From: Bettongia penicillata ogilbyi
Lineage: Eukaryota; Chordata; Mammalia; Diprotodontia; Potoroidae
Direction: 5' to 3'
DNA: 64,000 nucleotides
Assembly: GCA_023548195.1 (NCBI GenBank)
Contig: JAJHZJ010000221.1
Coordinates: 2,524,001-2,588,000 of the forward strand
Shown piece by piece: positions 33,848 through 45,356 of this stretch. Below the pieces are notes generated by a model, which was given only the letters and a program-made list of their open reading frames with translations, made no database searches and was not told the origin of the DNA. The first letter of the stretch is position 1. Every line of letters starts with the position of its first letter. Both the position numbers and the translations under genes were made by a program.

Positions 33848-34405
33848 GTCAGCTAGCATTTATTAAGCATCTACAGTGTGCCAGGCACTCTGCTAAATGC
33901 TGAGGATGCAACGAAAGGCAAAAATAGTCTCTGCCCTCAAGGATCTCACAGTCAAATAAGGGAAACATTACATAGACTTCTATATACACAGAATAAATTA
34001 AAGATAATCAACAAAGAGGAAGCACTACCTTTAAGGTAGATTGAGTGCAGCTTCTTGCAGAAAGTGAGACTTCAGCTGAGACTTGAAGGAGGCCAGGGAG
34101 GCCACGAGACAGAAATGAAGAGGGAGAGAATTTTAGGTATGGAGGATAAACCAGTGGGAATACTCAATCAGGAGATAGAGTGTCATGTGAAAGGAACAGC
34201 AAGGATGCCAGTATCATTGGATCTCAGAGTACGTGGAGGGGAGTAAGGTGTAAGAAGACTGGAAAAGTAGGAAGGAGCCCAGTTATGGAGAACTTCATTA
34301 ACTAAACAGAGGATTTTATATGTGATCCTGGGGGTAATAGGTAACCACTGAAGTAGACTGAGTGGAGATGGTGGTATGATACTCTCCCCATGACTCCGCA
34401 AACCA
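33848..34405 (-). mobile_element. L2 LINE 3' part, antisense
   Basis: Starts with the antisense L2 end 'catttattaagcatctacag', 'tgccaggcactctgctaaat'. The - strand at 34401-34183 encodes the L2 RT C-terminal region ('WLPITPRITYKILCLVNEVL', then 'LRSNDTGILAVPFT'). It is a degenerate fragment. Confidence 0.75.
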
Positions 34406-34649
34406 AAATTCCTTCTTACGCTACCAGTCTACTTTATGTGATATCTCTCTTTGTTAGAATACAAGTTCCGTGCAGATAAGTGAGGATAGGCTCCTGAACA
34501 AAGTGCCTGAAATACTGTAAATACACTTTAAGTTAGTGACAGTTTCCTGGTAGGATCTCCATTCTTTGGTCTTATCATTAGTCCACATCAGTTCTTTGCT
34601 TCTCAGTTCTTTTCCAGAACCTACACTGGCCTTCTTCTCCTCTCTTCTC

Positions 34650-35284
34650 CATCTTGACCTCTTAGTCAATCAGTTCAGCTTTATGCTGTTCCCTTCCCTT
34701 GAGTCCCTTGCCCCCATATCCTGTAACTAATCTTGTCCTGCCAATCCTCAACTTTGGAATATGCCTACCATCCATTGCCTTCTTGCCTTCGACTGCCACC
34801 ATCATGGTTCAGTCTTCATCGTGTCATGCTTGGACTGTTCTTTTAGCCTTTTGGTTTTCCTTCCTCCAGGCTCTCCCCATTTCAGTCCATTCTCCACTTA
34901 CCTATCAAAGTGTTTTTAAAGGGCAGGTCTAACCATGTCTAACCATGTCTCTTCCCTAGTCAACAGATTTCAGTGGCTCCTTAAAACCTCTAGAGTCAAT
35001 AAGAAATTCTGTTTGGTTTCCAAATCCTTCATAACACAGTTCCTTGCTGTTTTTCTAATCTTTTCATGCTTTACTCCATTCTTATTACTCAACAAGCTAG
35101 TGATACTGGCCTCCTTGCCATCCTCTCAGGGGACATTCCATCTCCAGCTCCATGCATTTTCATTGGCTGTTGCCCATGCTGGGAACTCTCTTCCTCCTCA
35201 TCTCTGCCTCCTGGTTTTCCTGTCTTCCTTCAAGCCTCAACTAAAGTGCCACTTTCTACAAGCCTTTTACAATCCTTCTTAATG
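34650..35284 (+). mobile_element. L2-like LINE fragment, sense
   Basis: 'gtctcttccctagtcaacag', 'cagtggctccttaaaacctc' and 'actggcctccttgccatcct' follow L2 ORF2 C-terminal order. The 115-residue frame at 34935-35282 is part of it. Confidence 0.65.
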
Positions 35285-36420
35285 GTAGTATTGAATGTCC
35301 AGTAGACATCTCAAACTCATTATGTCCAAAAGAGAACTTATTATCTTCTTCTTAAATGTTGACCTCCCCCTTCTGCCTTCCCTATTACTGTAGAGGGCAA
35401 CATCATCCTCTCAGTCCCTCAGGCTTATGACCTAAGAGTCATCCTGGTTTCCTTATTATCTGTTATTCCCCCTATAACCAAGCTGTTGCCAACACCTGCT
35501 GATTTCACCTTTGCATCATCTCTCAAATGTGCCCCCCCTTCTCTCCTCTGACACTGCCACCACTCTAGTGCAGATCCCCCTCACCTCAGGCCTGCACTAT
35601 ATAGCCTGCTAGTGGGTCTGTCTGCCTCAGATATCTCTTAGCCATTCTCCACTCAGCCACTATAAAGTGATTTTCTTAAAATATAGGTCTGATTATGTTA
35701 TCCTCCTAGTCAGTAAACTCTAGTGACTTATTTCTTCCAGAAACAAATACAAAATGCTGTGTTTGTCATTCATAGCCCTTTATAACCTAACTCTCTCTTA
35801 CCTTTCCAGTCTCCTTACACCTTACTTCCCACCATGTACTCTTCAATCCAGTGACACTGGCCTCCTGACCGTTCCCCAAACAAGATACTTCATCTCTCTG
35901 CTCTGGGCATTTTCTTTGGCTGTCCCCCACATCTGAAAAGTTATCCTTCCTTCACTGTGACTACTGACTTCCCTGGCTCCTTTAGTCCAAACTAAAATCC
36001 TACCTTCTACAGGAAGCCTTCCCCAAACCTTCTTTATTCTAGTGCTTTCTCTCTTTTGAATATTTCCTATTTTACCTGAGCTTGCTTTGTATATGTTTGT
36101 TTGAATGTTGTCTCCCCCATTAGAGTAAGCTCCTTGTCTTTTGCCTCTTGTATCCCCAGTGCTTAGCACAGTGCCTAGTGCATTGTAGGTGTTTAATAAA
36201 TATTTACTGATCAATTGATAGTGCCTTTCCTCTGCTGTTCTCTCCTATTTATCTTGTGTATATCTTGTATGTTCATAGACGTTTTTATATTATCTCCTCT
36301 TTTTGACTGTAAGCTCATTAAGAACAGGGATTTTTTTGGCATTTCTTTGTATCCCCAGCTCTTAGCACAGTACCTGGCACAGTAGGAAGCACTTAATAAA
36401 TGATTGACTTTATGCTTGCC
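35285..36420 (+). mobile_element. L2 LINE, RT C-terminus and two 3' ends, sense
   Basis: 'gtagacatctcaaactcatt', 'gtcatcctggtttccttatt', 'ccagtgacactggcctcctg' then the 3' end 'cccagtgcttagcacagtgc' with 'aataaatatttactga' at 36193-36210. A second L2-type 3' end follows directly (36215-36420, 'cccagctcttagcacagtac', 'aataaatgattgac'), so two insertions or a tail duplication are present. Confidence 0.75.
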
Positions 36421-36551
36421 CTTCCTTCATCTCCACCTGGAATTGTAGAAAAGGTCAAACTTTTCCTAAGGGCTTGTTGCCTTCTGCTGCCACCTCTGGC
36501 ATGAGAAGGAAAAGCAGAGTGTGCTCTTTAGTTTGGTTTGATATCCCAGTA
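36421..36551. other. Short intronic gap
   Basis: Unique sequence between L2 and SINE. Confidence 0.4.
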
Positions 36552-36868
36552 GGGGCAGCTAGGTGGTGCAGTGGATAGATCAATTCAAAGAGTCAGGAGG
36601 ACCTGAATTCAAATGTCACCTCAGGCACTTGACACTCACTAGCTGTGTGACCTTGGGCAAGTCACTTAACCCTATTGCCTCATCCTGGGTCATCTCCAGT
36701 CATCCTGATGAATATCTGGTTACTGGATTCAGGTGGCTCTGGAGGAGAAGTGAGGCTGGTGACCTGCACAGCCCTCCCTCACTCAAAACAAAGTCAAGTG
36801 CAAGTCATGTCATCATTTCTCTGATGGCATGGTCTTCTTTGGCAACAAAGGATGAATGCACACAGTGA
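36552..36868 (+). mobile_element. MAR1-like marsupial SINE, full length, sense (reference copy)
   Basis: Head 'ggggcagctaggtggtgcag', 'agagtcaggaggacctgaat', 'gtgaccttgggcaagtcact', then the long tail: 'catcctgggtcatctccagt', 'tgcacagccctccctcactc', 'tggcatggtcttctttggca', ending in a CA-rich run 'gaatgcacacagt'. It is the best complete copy in the window and defines the tail type. Confidence 0.85.
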
Positions 36869-38134
36869 GCTTTCAAGAATGGACCCTGTTTTGCCCTGAA
36901 TTCCTTTATGATTTTACAGTGCAGCATCTAGGTGAATGAACAGAAAGGTAGCTAGTTGGATGTGCTTTGTAGTTCTCTAGCTTAACAAAATTGTTATTCA
37001 CTTTAAGAACTAGCTCTTTCTAAATCCTCTTTAGAGGATTATGATTAACTGAGTTTTTAAAGGCTACTTTCAAGTAGGGAGAAATGAATTTCCTTAACTG
37101 AATAGTAAAGATGATTCACAGGAAAGGGTGCACAAAGAATTCGTTTTGTGTACTGTATTACTTATATTCTTAGTATACCAGTAACGTTTAAGTCTGCTGT
37201 TCAGAGTTGTGAGTTAACCTAAATACATGAGTTTTCCTCCTTGTATGTGCTTCACTGCTAGGTTCATATAAATATGTAATGAGTACATTGGTGTGAGAGT
37301 AAAATCTGGGTATAATATGCATGTAAATATGTATAATTATGTATTTTATTTATTTGCTTTATTATATTATTTTTAATATCATTTCTTTTGCCTTGTTAAG
37401 CAAATTTTAATACTTAATATGCAAATGATTCATTATTGTAAGTGGCTGATTTTATAAAAGTCATGCACTATTTGGATGTGTTAGCTTGTGAATAGCTGGT
37501 TGTATGGGTAGAAAACACATTGGATGGGGGCTCAAGAGATAGAATGGTGTTTGGTCAGGAGTATTTCCCCTCAACAGCTTTACCCTGAGAATGGTGGGAG
37601 CATTTGACTGTAACTGTACAGTGGTGGCACATCTCTAGGAACATAGATCTGCATGTGTGAGAATAGACTGGAATGAGGCATTGAAGGCCGGGGAAAGAGT
37701 TGGGGTTTTAACACATCTCGTGGAGAAGTGGTGACAATGATAGATGTTCAGTTGCATGGCTGAATTACCCTACTGTAATAATGCCACAATTGTTGCTTCT
37801 GCAGCTGCTGCTTTATACCACAGTGACAAAACACAGGGTAGGATAGAAAGACAAAAGGAAATACTGTTTTTGGTAGTAGATCTCCTTTAGTTGTTTCTCC
37901 AGTCACAATTCCACAAACGTAGTATAGAGTGAGGAGAATGAATCAGACCTTGGGACTTGCTGTATGATTATTGCTCTACCAAAAAAAAAAATTCTGGAGT
38001 GAAAATGTGATCTCTACCCGTGAATTGCTTGGTAACAGAAAATATCTTTTCAGTAAAATTTCATTAGTTCAAATTCCCACTAATTCAGAATTTCTGATAA
38101 TTTACATAGGGATTTTGCCAAAATTGCTTATCCT
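36869..38134. other. Unique intronic DNA
   Basis: About 1.27 kb with no recognised repeat or exon; AT-rich 37320-37450. Confidence 0.4.
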
Positions 38135-39060
38135 TCAATCAATTACTAAACATCTATTAAGCCCCTTCTATGCACCAAGCACTGTGCTAAGCACTGGGGA
38201 TACCACAAGAGGCAAAAGACAAGGAGCTTATTCTAATGGAGGAGACAACATACATTTATATGCCATAGATAGGATAAATAGAAGGTAATTAATTACTGCA
38301 GGAAAGGCATTGGAATTAATGAAAGTTGGGGAAGGCTTCCTGTAGAAGGTGGAATTTTAGTTTGAACTTAAAGGAGCCAGGGCGGTCAGTCTTCAGAGTG
38401 AAGGATGGAGAACTTTTCAGAAATGGGGGACAGCCAGAGAAGATGCCAGGGCAGAGAGGTGGAGTATCTTGTGTGGGGAACAACCAGGAGGCCAGTGGCA
38501 CTGGGTTGAAGAGTAAGTGGTGGGGGGAGCAAAATATAAGAAGACTGGAGAGGTAGGAGGGGGCTAGGTTATGAAGGGCTTTGCATGCCAACCAGCATGT
38601 TGTATCTGCTTCTGGAGGCAGTAGGAAGCTGAGAAGTTAACTGAGTAGGGTGTTGAAATGATCAGACTTGTGCTTTAGAAAAATTGCGTTAGTGGCTGAC
38701 AGATGGATTGGAGTGGGGAGAGACTTGAAGCAGATAGACCCACCGGTAGGCTCTTGCAATAGTGCAGATGTGAGGTGATCGGGGTCTGTACTAGAGAGGT
38801 GGTAGCATCAGAATGGAGAAGGGGGCATATCTGAGAGACGGTGAAAAGGTGAAATCGACAGGCATTGGCAGCAGCTTGAGTATAGGAGGGATAAAAGATA
38901 GTGAGGAAAACTGGGATGACTCGGGCTGTTAGCCTGAGGTACTGGGACCTCAGTGGTTAGAGGGAAAGCAGAAGGTGGTGGTGGGAGGGAGGATTGAAGA
39001 GGAGTGATCCTAAGTTCTTTTTTGGACATACTGAGTTTGAATGTCCTTGAAAAAACTGCT
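38135..39060 (-). mobile_element. L2 LINE, 3' end through RT C-terminus, antisense
   Basis: Antisense 3' end 'gcaccaagcactgtgctaag' with 'ggggataccacaagaggcaa'. The - strand 38591-38316 encodes L2 RT C-terminal sequence ('MACKALHNLAPSYLSSLL', then 'FSGCPPFLKS'). Further upstream coding parts run to about 39060. Frames are partly open but broken. Confidence 0.75.
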
Positions 39061-39139
39061 TTGCTAACTATGTTAATAGTGAAAACAACTCTTTTTAGAT
39101 GATATATAAGTGCTTAAGAAATTAAATGATACTAGTTCC

Positions 39140-39360
39140 CTTGAGTTCAATTATACTCTCTATGGAAATGACTGCTAGATCTGTGTATCTAACCCTAATC
39201 TCTAAGCTGAGTTCCAGTCTCATATCACCAACTGCCATTTGGACATCTACAGCTGTATGTCTTATAGGCAACTCAAACAGGTCCAAAACGGAACTCATTA
39301 TCTTCATCACCTCCTGCCCCTAACGCAGCTGTCAACAGCAGGGCCTAACTCAGGCCAATC
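39140..39360 (+). mobile_element. L2 LINE fragment, sense
   Basis: 'ctagatctgtgtatctaacc', 'ctaagctgagttccagtctc', 'aaaacggaactcattatctt' follow L2 ORF2 just after the YADD region. Confidence 0.6.
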
Positions 39361-39519
39361 CCTTGATAGTTCAGAATTGATTCTAAATATTTTGGAAATT
39401 GGAACAAAATGAGATATTTACCATCCTTCTAACATTTAACGAAAGGTGTACTTACTTTCGCTGTAGAGAAGGATATTTAGAGCCAGGAACTTACTCACCC
39501 AGGATATGTCTTTGATTTG

Positions 39520-39778
39520 GCCAGCTAGGTGGTGCAGTGGATAGAGTGTCAGGCTTGGAGTCAGGAAAGCTCATTTTCCAGAGTTCAAATTTGACCTCAG
39601 ACACTAACTGTATGGCCCTAGGCAAGTCACTTAACTCTGTTTACCTCAGTTTCCTTATCTGTAAAATGAGCTGGAGAAGGAAATGGCAAACCACTCCAGG
39701 ATCTTTGCCAGGAAGACCCCAGATGGGGTTACAGAGAGTTGGACATGTTTGAAACAACTGAAAAACAGCAACAGCAGC
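39520..39778 (+). mobile_element. SINE with BovB/RTE-like tail, sense
   Basis: Head 'agctaggtggtgcagtggat', 'gtcaggcttggagtcagg', 'cagtttccttatctgtaaaa', then the tail 'ggagaaggaaatggcaaacc', 'actccaggatctttgcc', 'gagagttggacatg', 'caactgaaaaacagcaacag'. The tail is strikingly like the 3' end of BovB/RTE elements ('actccag...cttgcc...agagtcggacacgactga'). Confidence 0.8.
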
Positions 39779-40390
39779 TCTCCCACCTCATAGTGTTCAG
39801 CATTTTGCTAGTCCAAGAGCTTGGCCTGCCATCCTAGCTCTTTTGTACCCATATGATAAAGAAAGCTGTATCAATGACCCAAGCCTTCCTCTTCAGAACC
39901 TCTTACATCTCAATAGCAGTTTCAATGCCTTTTAAGCAAAAACTATCCTAACTTGAGAGGGAAAGTAGTGGAATTAGGCCATTGCTCCTACTATGCCATC
40001 CTTTACTGGTACTTCCTTTTTTTTGTTAAAGGTGCTACCATTCTTCCTGTTAATCAGGTTCAGAACCTCAAAAACATTCTTTCCTCTCATTCCCTACTCA
40101 CCCCACATCTCCCCCATAAAAAATTGTGTCGTCTTGTTGATTCTGCCTCTTTAACATCTTTCACATTTGATCCTTTCTTTCTAGTCATGTCCATTATCCT
40201 AATTTGGACCTTCATCCTTTTTCATTTGCATTATTTCAGCAGTCTCTGAATTGTACTTGTGGCTTTTCTAATGTCTTCTTTCTCCAGTCCTCCACGAAGC
40301 TGCCAAAATAATCTTCCCAAAGGATTTGTCTGACCCTGCTCAGGAAGCTTCAGTCACTCATTGCCCCTAGAATAAAATAACTAGCAACCA
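39779..40390 (+). mobile_element. L2-like LINE remnant, sense
   Basis: 40110-40390: 'ccaaaataatcttcccaaag', 'ctcaggaagcttcagtcact' resemble L2 ORF2 C-terminal order. The part before 40100 is unassigned. Confidence 0.45.
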
Positions 40391-40534
40391 CTGACATTAA
40401 TATAGGATATAGTGCTTTAAAGTTTGCATGTGCGCATGGATGTATATACTAAATCACTTTTGAATCTTACAGTAATCATGTGAGGAAATTACTACACATA
40501 AAATTTTATTAATTTTAGAGGTTAGTAATTGAAG

Positions 40535-40965
40535 TTGAGAGATTTTTTAAAAATTATCTGCATTTTTTTTTTATCTGCCAGCTCCCCCATCTCCCCAACT
40601 GAGAAAAAACAAACTCCTGATGCACATGTGTATAGTCAGGCAAAACAAATGTACACATTGGGCATGTCCAAAAAAAAGTCTTGTCCTGAACTGGAGTCTT
40701 GGTGGGTCATTACACTTATCAGAGTCCTAATTCTTTGAGTTGTTGACTTTATCGTGTTGTTACTATGTAAATTGTTCTCCTGGTCCTGTTCACTTGGCAT
40801 CACTTCGTATGTGCCTTCCCAGGCTTTTCTGAAACCCTCCACTTCATCATTTCTTACAGCACAGTAGTATTCCATCGCATTCATAGACCATAGCCTGTTC
40901 ACCATTCCCCAATGGATGGGTGGGCACTCCATGGATTTCCATTCTTTGCCCCTTCAAAAGAAAAA
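40535..40965 (-). mobile_element. L1 ORF2 C-terminus and 3' end, antisense
   Basis: The - strand frame 40932-40636 reads 'NAMEYYCAVRNDEVEGFRKA', the conserved C-terminal end of mammalian L1 ORF2p. The downstream 3' UTR part lies at 40535-40640. The start codon of that frame is a chance methionine, and the copy is a 5'-truncated fragment. Confidence 0.75.
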
Positions 40966-41084
40966 AACCATAAACCTTTTTTTGTACATCCTTAGTTAAC
41001 ATTTATTTTACTTAATCCCTCCCTTTAATCTTTCCCAACTCAAATTACCCCTTTTTCCCTTTATCTTCCATTTTCCTGTTAATT

Positions 41085-41485
41085 GAAATCAATTAATAAA
41101 CTTTTATTAAATGCCTCCTATGTGCCAGAACTGTGCTATGGGCTAGGGATATAAAAAGAGGCTAAAGACAATCCCCTTGCCCTCAAGGAGCTTAGAATCT
41201 AATAAGAGAGATAACTTGGAAATAAACAGATACAAAGTACTTTGTATATAGGATAAATAGGAAGTAATTAACAGGATTGAAAATTAAGAAGGATTAAGAA
41301 AGCCATACATTAAAAGGTGAGATTTTAGTTAGGAGTTAAAGGAAGCCTGGGAGGTCTATAGGCAGAGCCAAGGAAGAAGAACATTCCAGATGTGAGAGAT
41401 AGCCCAAAAGAATGTCTGCAGCTAAAATGGAGTGTCTTGTTTGTGGAATAACCAAAGGTATTACTGGATCAAAGAGTATATTTCA
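41085..41485 (-). mobile_element. L2 LINE 3' part, antisense (interrupted, part 1)
   Basis: 'taataaacttttattaaatg', 'tatgtgccagaactgtgcta', 'ctcaaggagcttagaatcta', then 'cctgggaggtctataggcag'. The coding order stops at 41485 and resumes at 41940. Confidence 0.7.
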
Positions 41486-41486
41486 G

Positions 41487-41935
41487 GGATGTTGTTTGTC
41501 CTTCATTCCTGAAGAGGACCATGACATCAGGAAGGTGATGCCATGACTTTCAAGTAAGTTGGATTTCAGTGAGGGGAGGGCTGTGCAAAGGCCCCAGCCC
41601 CACTTTCTCCTCCAGAGCCATCCTGGTTTGGTGGCAAGATATAGATTAGGACAATTGGAGATGGTCTGGGATGCAGTGAGAGAGACCTTGACCTTTTCAA
41701 GCTAAGGCCTTTCCTAGGTCTCGGTTTGACTAAGGCAGTGCCCATTCAGTGATTAAGGCTAAATAAGGAATGAGACAAATAAAGGCTTCTTTTACCTAGT
41801 TAAAAAAAAAAATCAACCTGGAAGAGGAAGACCTCAAGGTTTCTGACCAAAATAGTAACTATTTACTGTACATATTTACATTTATAAATTGCTATTTACA
41901 TTTACTTTGAGCCAATCAGGGCCCAAACATTGATG
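41487..41935 (-). mobile_element. MAR1-like SINE tail, antisense, inside L2
   Basis: 41487-41640 ('tcctgaagaggaccatgaca', 'tgaggggagggctgtgcaaa', 'ctcctccagagccatcctgg') is the antisense tail. 41660-41830 continues with 'gatgcagtgagagagacctt', also found next to the tail at 59475-59500, so it belongs to a longer variant. 41830-41935 is unassigned. Confidence 0.6.
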
Positions 41936-41939
41936 TTGT

Positions 41940-42050
41940 AGGAAGACTGGAAAGAGCTGAGGCCAAGGCAGCTAGGTTATGAAGGGCTTTGAATGCCAAA
42001 AAGAGCATCTTGCATTTAATTCTGGAGGCAATAGGAAGCCTGAGGAGTTT
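41940..42050 (-). mobile_element. L2 LINE, antisense (interrupted, part 2)
   Basis: 'gtaggaagactggaaagagc', 'ggttatgaagggctttgaat' and 'aggcaataggaagcctgagg' continue the L2 coding order of part 1, matching 38530-38640. Confidence 0.65.
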
Positions 42051-42052
42051 AG

Positions 42053-42200
42053 AGTGTGTGTGTGTGTGTGTGTTTGACATGATCAGTCCTATACTTTAGG
42101 GGATGTGTGTGTGTGTGTGTCTCACATGATCAGTCCTATACTTTAGGGGATGTGTGTGTGTCTGACATGATCAGTCCTGTACTTTAGGATATGTGTGTGT
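42053..42200. repeat. Tandem repeat: L2-derived unit plus (TG)n, about three copies
   Basis: The unit 'acatgatcagtcctatactt' starts at 42077, 42124 and 42165 (spacings 47 and 41 bases). Each is followed by 'tagg' and a TG run of different length. The unit is L2 sequence captured between TG tracts, likely by slippage or unequal exchange. Confidence 0.85.
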
Positions 42201-42404
42201 ATGTTTATTTTTCTTCTGTGACCATTTCAGAAGAGAGTGAGTATGAGGGTTACATAACTACCGTTGCCCTTTATTTACATAGATGTATATTTGTATACTT
42301 TGATTATTTGAGATAATTTTCCCTAATCTACCTTTCCTTCACCCTGTGTAGAATGTTTGAAATATTCTTAGGTTGTTGATTTTTAGAAAATCTTTACGTT
42401 TATA

Positions 42405-42625
42405 TTAGGAGAGTGGCAGCAGTGTTACCATAGTCAGAGCACTAACCAGGGAGTTAGGAAGACCTGGTTTTTAGTGTTGTTTGGACACCTCCAAGTGCTG
42501 TAGGGAACTCTTTCTAAGTTGCAGAGCTGGTGCTGATCTGCATTGGGAAAGGCAGTTAACCATTGACAGCTCCCGGGGTGTCAGTGAAATCATAGGTCCA
42601 GTTCCTCCATCCACCACAATCTTCC
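42405..42625 (+). mobile_element. SINE-like element with unusual tail, sense
   Basis: 'gagcactaaccagggagtta', 'ggaagacctgg' resembles a SINE head. It is followed by a tail ('gcagagctggtgctgatctg', 'ctgcattgggaaaggcagtt', 'gaaatcataggtccagttcc') unlike the MAR1-like and BovB-like tails here. It probably represents a third marsupial SINE type. Confidence 0.45.
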
Positions 42626-42784
42626 AGACTCCCTGAACTCCCTTCCCCCTACCAAGGGAAAAAACCCAAACAAATAGCTATTTATTCTTAATAATTTCCT
42701 TGGTTTTCTTTTATTTCTTTTTTAAATACATATGGTACTGGGGGAAATTTTAATTTAATCGTTGACTTCTGACATTTTGTTCAT

Positions 42785-42990
42785 AATTAATCAGTCTTCA
42801 TACGATTATTAAGCACCACTGTTTTGTGAAGCATCATACTAGGCTCTGGGAATATAAAGAAAAAAATGATACAGTTGGCTCTTAAGGAGCTTATATTCTG
42901 TTTTATTGGTAACTTAAGAGTTGTACTAGATTATAGTATATATAGTCTTCCAAGAACACCATAAAATCGCACTAGGTCAGAACAGCAACC
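42785..42990 (-). mobile_element. L2 3' end, antisense, decayed
   Basis: 'attattaagcaccactgttt', 'actaggctctgggaatataa', 'cttaaggagcttatattctg' follow the antisense L2 end. Confidence 0.5.
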
Positions 42991-44765
42991 AGTTTTTCTG
43001 TATTCTGTTTCTGGCAGTTGTGCATTGCCTTTTTCTTATTTTTATGTTCGTTATAAAGTTGTCAGAAACATCTAGAGCTACTCACATACTCCAGTGGATC
43101 TGTGAACTCATTCTATGTGTATTATTTCTCCAAAAATCTCAGAGTAATCTTATTTGAGAGCTTTTTATAATCTAATTGCTCAAGATTCTTGGACTTTCCC
43201 TTAGATGTCATGGTAGCACATATCATCAGATAGCTTTAATTTGTTAATAAGCAGGACCTCCAATGGCTAATACTGTGTTTGCAATGCTTACTCTAATAGG
43301 CTTTTCTAGATGTCATCTCCCTTTTTTCTTCAACCTCTAATCATAACCCTTATGATCATTTCCAGCTTTTAACATACAAAAGATGTTAAATTTATTATAC
43401 TAAAATTCCTAATGTGAGTTGGGGGAAGGGACAATTCAAAGAAGATAAAGGCATAAAAGTGAAAATAAATTTGTTTTGGAGAGCATTCTGTAAATGTTGA
43501 GAAATTAATATTTTCCCATTAAGAATCCCAATTTAATTGGCTGAATGGTGAATGATGTCTCTGACAGCCAAAGAAAATTCTCAGATCATGCTTCTGAATT
43601 TTAAATATACAATCTAAGCTTAGTTATCTTGGTATAGTTGTAATCCTTAACATAAATATTTTCCATTTGCTGAAGCTTTTGAAATAAATGATTTGTAGAT
43701 ATACAGTAGCAATAAATATTTTAGTCAGTATATTTTTCTTCTAATTTGGAAAGAAAAGCCAACCAATATCAAAACTCATATAAATTAAGGAGTTGGTGTC
43801 TGAAAGATACACTGATACAAGTCTTCATAAATTTTAAGAGTAGTCTTTATGTCTCTGAAATAGGAGTGGAGTAGAGTTGAATTATGTGCTGATAGGGTCT
43901 AAAATTGGTTTGGGTAACTGAATGTATGAATCTCAAAAAAAATTAAAATAAAGATTTAACAACATTGTCTGTTTTGGGAGTATTACACCATTGTGTGGAT
44001 ACTTTAAATAATGAAATGATATTTTGATTGCATAATATATCACATTCACATTGGAAAGTCTGTGAAGTCCATCTCTGAATCATTTGTGAAAGATTAAAGA
44101 ATATAAAATGAATTTATTATTCAGGTTCAGTTCTATGTGCAAGATAATCACTTGATAAAGATCTGACTTACAAATAAAAGAATTAGTTATATAGCTGGGC
44201 AATGTAACATAGGACTACATTACCTGTAGGCCCAAAAGGAAGCTCTGATTTCTTGTCATTTTGATGAAGTTTAACAAATCTTTTTTTTAAAGAAAGGCTT
44301 GCTGGACAGTTAGAGTAATTGTCAGTTATTATTATGAAAGTCTAAACTATTAAATATATCTTATTTTTTGCAAAGTATGGCATATTAAGATTTTAAATAT
44401 TCACTTTTTAATAGTTGAAATGTAGTTTCTAAAATTAAAAGCTTTTTATGTTGATTACCTGTTATTCTTATGTGTTGAAACTATTTCTGTTACTTGCCGA
44501 AAACTTATTTTAGTGATTTTAGTCTATTACTCATTTATTTACAAGTTATTAAATAGGATGATTTGTATTTACTGCCAGTCCTGCAAAGCAGGAGGATGAA
44601 GGAAGAGAAGATTAAACTTGTTTCTTTTGAAACTTGTTCATTTGTTTGTTATAATTAACTATATGTATAATTATAAGCATAAAAGCAATTAACCATACAT
44701 TTACAACTATTTAAACTGAAAAATTAATTATTCTGTCAGTGTTCTCAATACCTTAAATCCTTTAT
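42991..44765. other. Unique intronic DNA
   Basis: The longest stretch (~1.8 kb) without recognised repeats. AT-rich, with no exon-like frame with splice sites that I can support. Confidence 0.4.
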
Positions 44766-44769
44766 GCTT

Positions 44770-45046
44770 TGTATTCTTTGTTCATTTCTTTACTTGAGAA
44801 TGTTTATATTTTTCCTTTTATGTAGTTCTAGCCACTGTATATACTTGTATATATATTATGATTTTGTATTTTTCTTGCTTCACATTACTTCATAGTGGTA
44901 TTTCCAAATTTATTTATATCTATCACTTTCATGCCCTTTTTGAATATTCCATTACATTAATATGCCATAGATTATTTAGCCCATCAAAATTCAGTATTTT
45001 AAAAAATTTTTTGTATTTACAAATAATGGTCATACATATATATGTG

Positions 45047-45081
<35 letters not shown>

Positions 45082-45345
45082 ATACATATAAATATTTTTA
45101 CAATAACATTCTGAAAACACATTATCCACAATGAACTTATTGAGTCAAAGGGTATGAAAATCTTATTGACTCCTTATATTCTATTAGAATATTCTCTGAA
45201 AAATTCCATTAGCATCATCTTATTGTCTTCACAACCTTGACAACTTAGAGTTTTATCATTTTTAGAAAATTTTTGCCAGTAAGGAGCTAGAATTTTGAAT
45301 GAGCTACAAACCAAATAACTAAAATCTAAGTAATTCTGACTTAGC
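44770..45345 (-). mobile_element. L1 3' region, antisense, decayed
   Basis: 'atattccattacattaatat', 'gccatagattatttagccc' and 'cacaatgaacttattgagtc' are the antisense L1 3' segment. It is interrupted by the TA/TG repeat at 45035-45085. Confidence 0.55.
45035..45085. repeat. (TA)n(TG)n microsatellite
   Basis: About 11 TA-type units followed by about 7 TG units. The small frames on either strand here are artefacts. Confidence 0.85.
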
Positions 45346-45356
45346 TTTAGATAAGA

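Noticed and set aside
34935..35282. 115-residue + strand frame
   Set aside because: It translates a degraded L2 ORF2 C-terminal region in a mixed frame.
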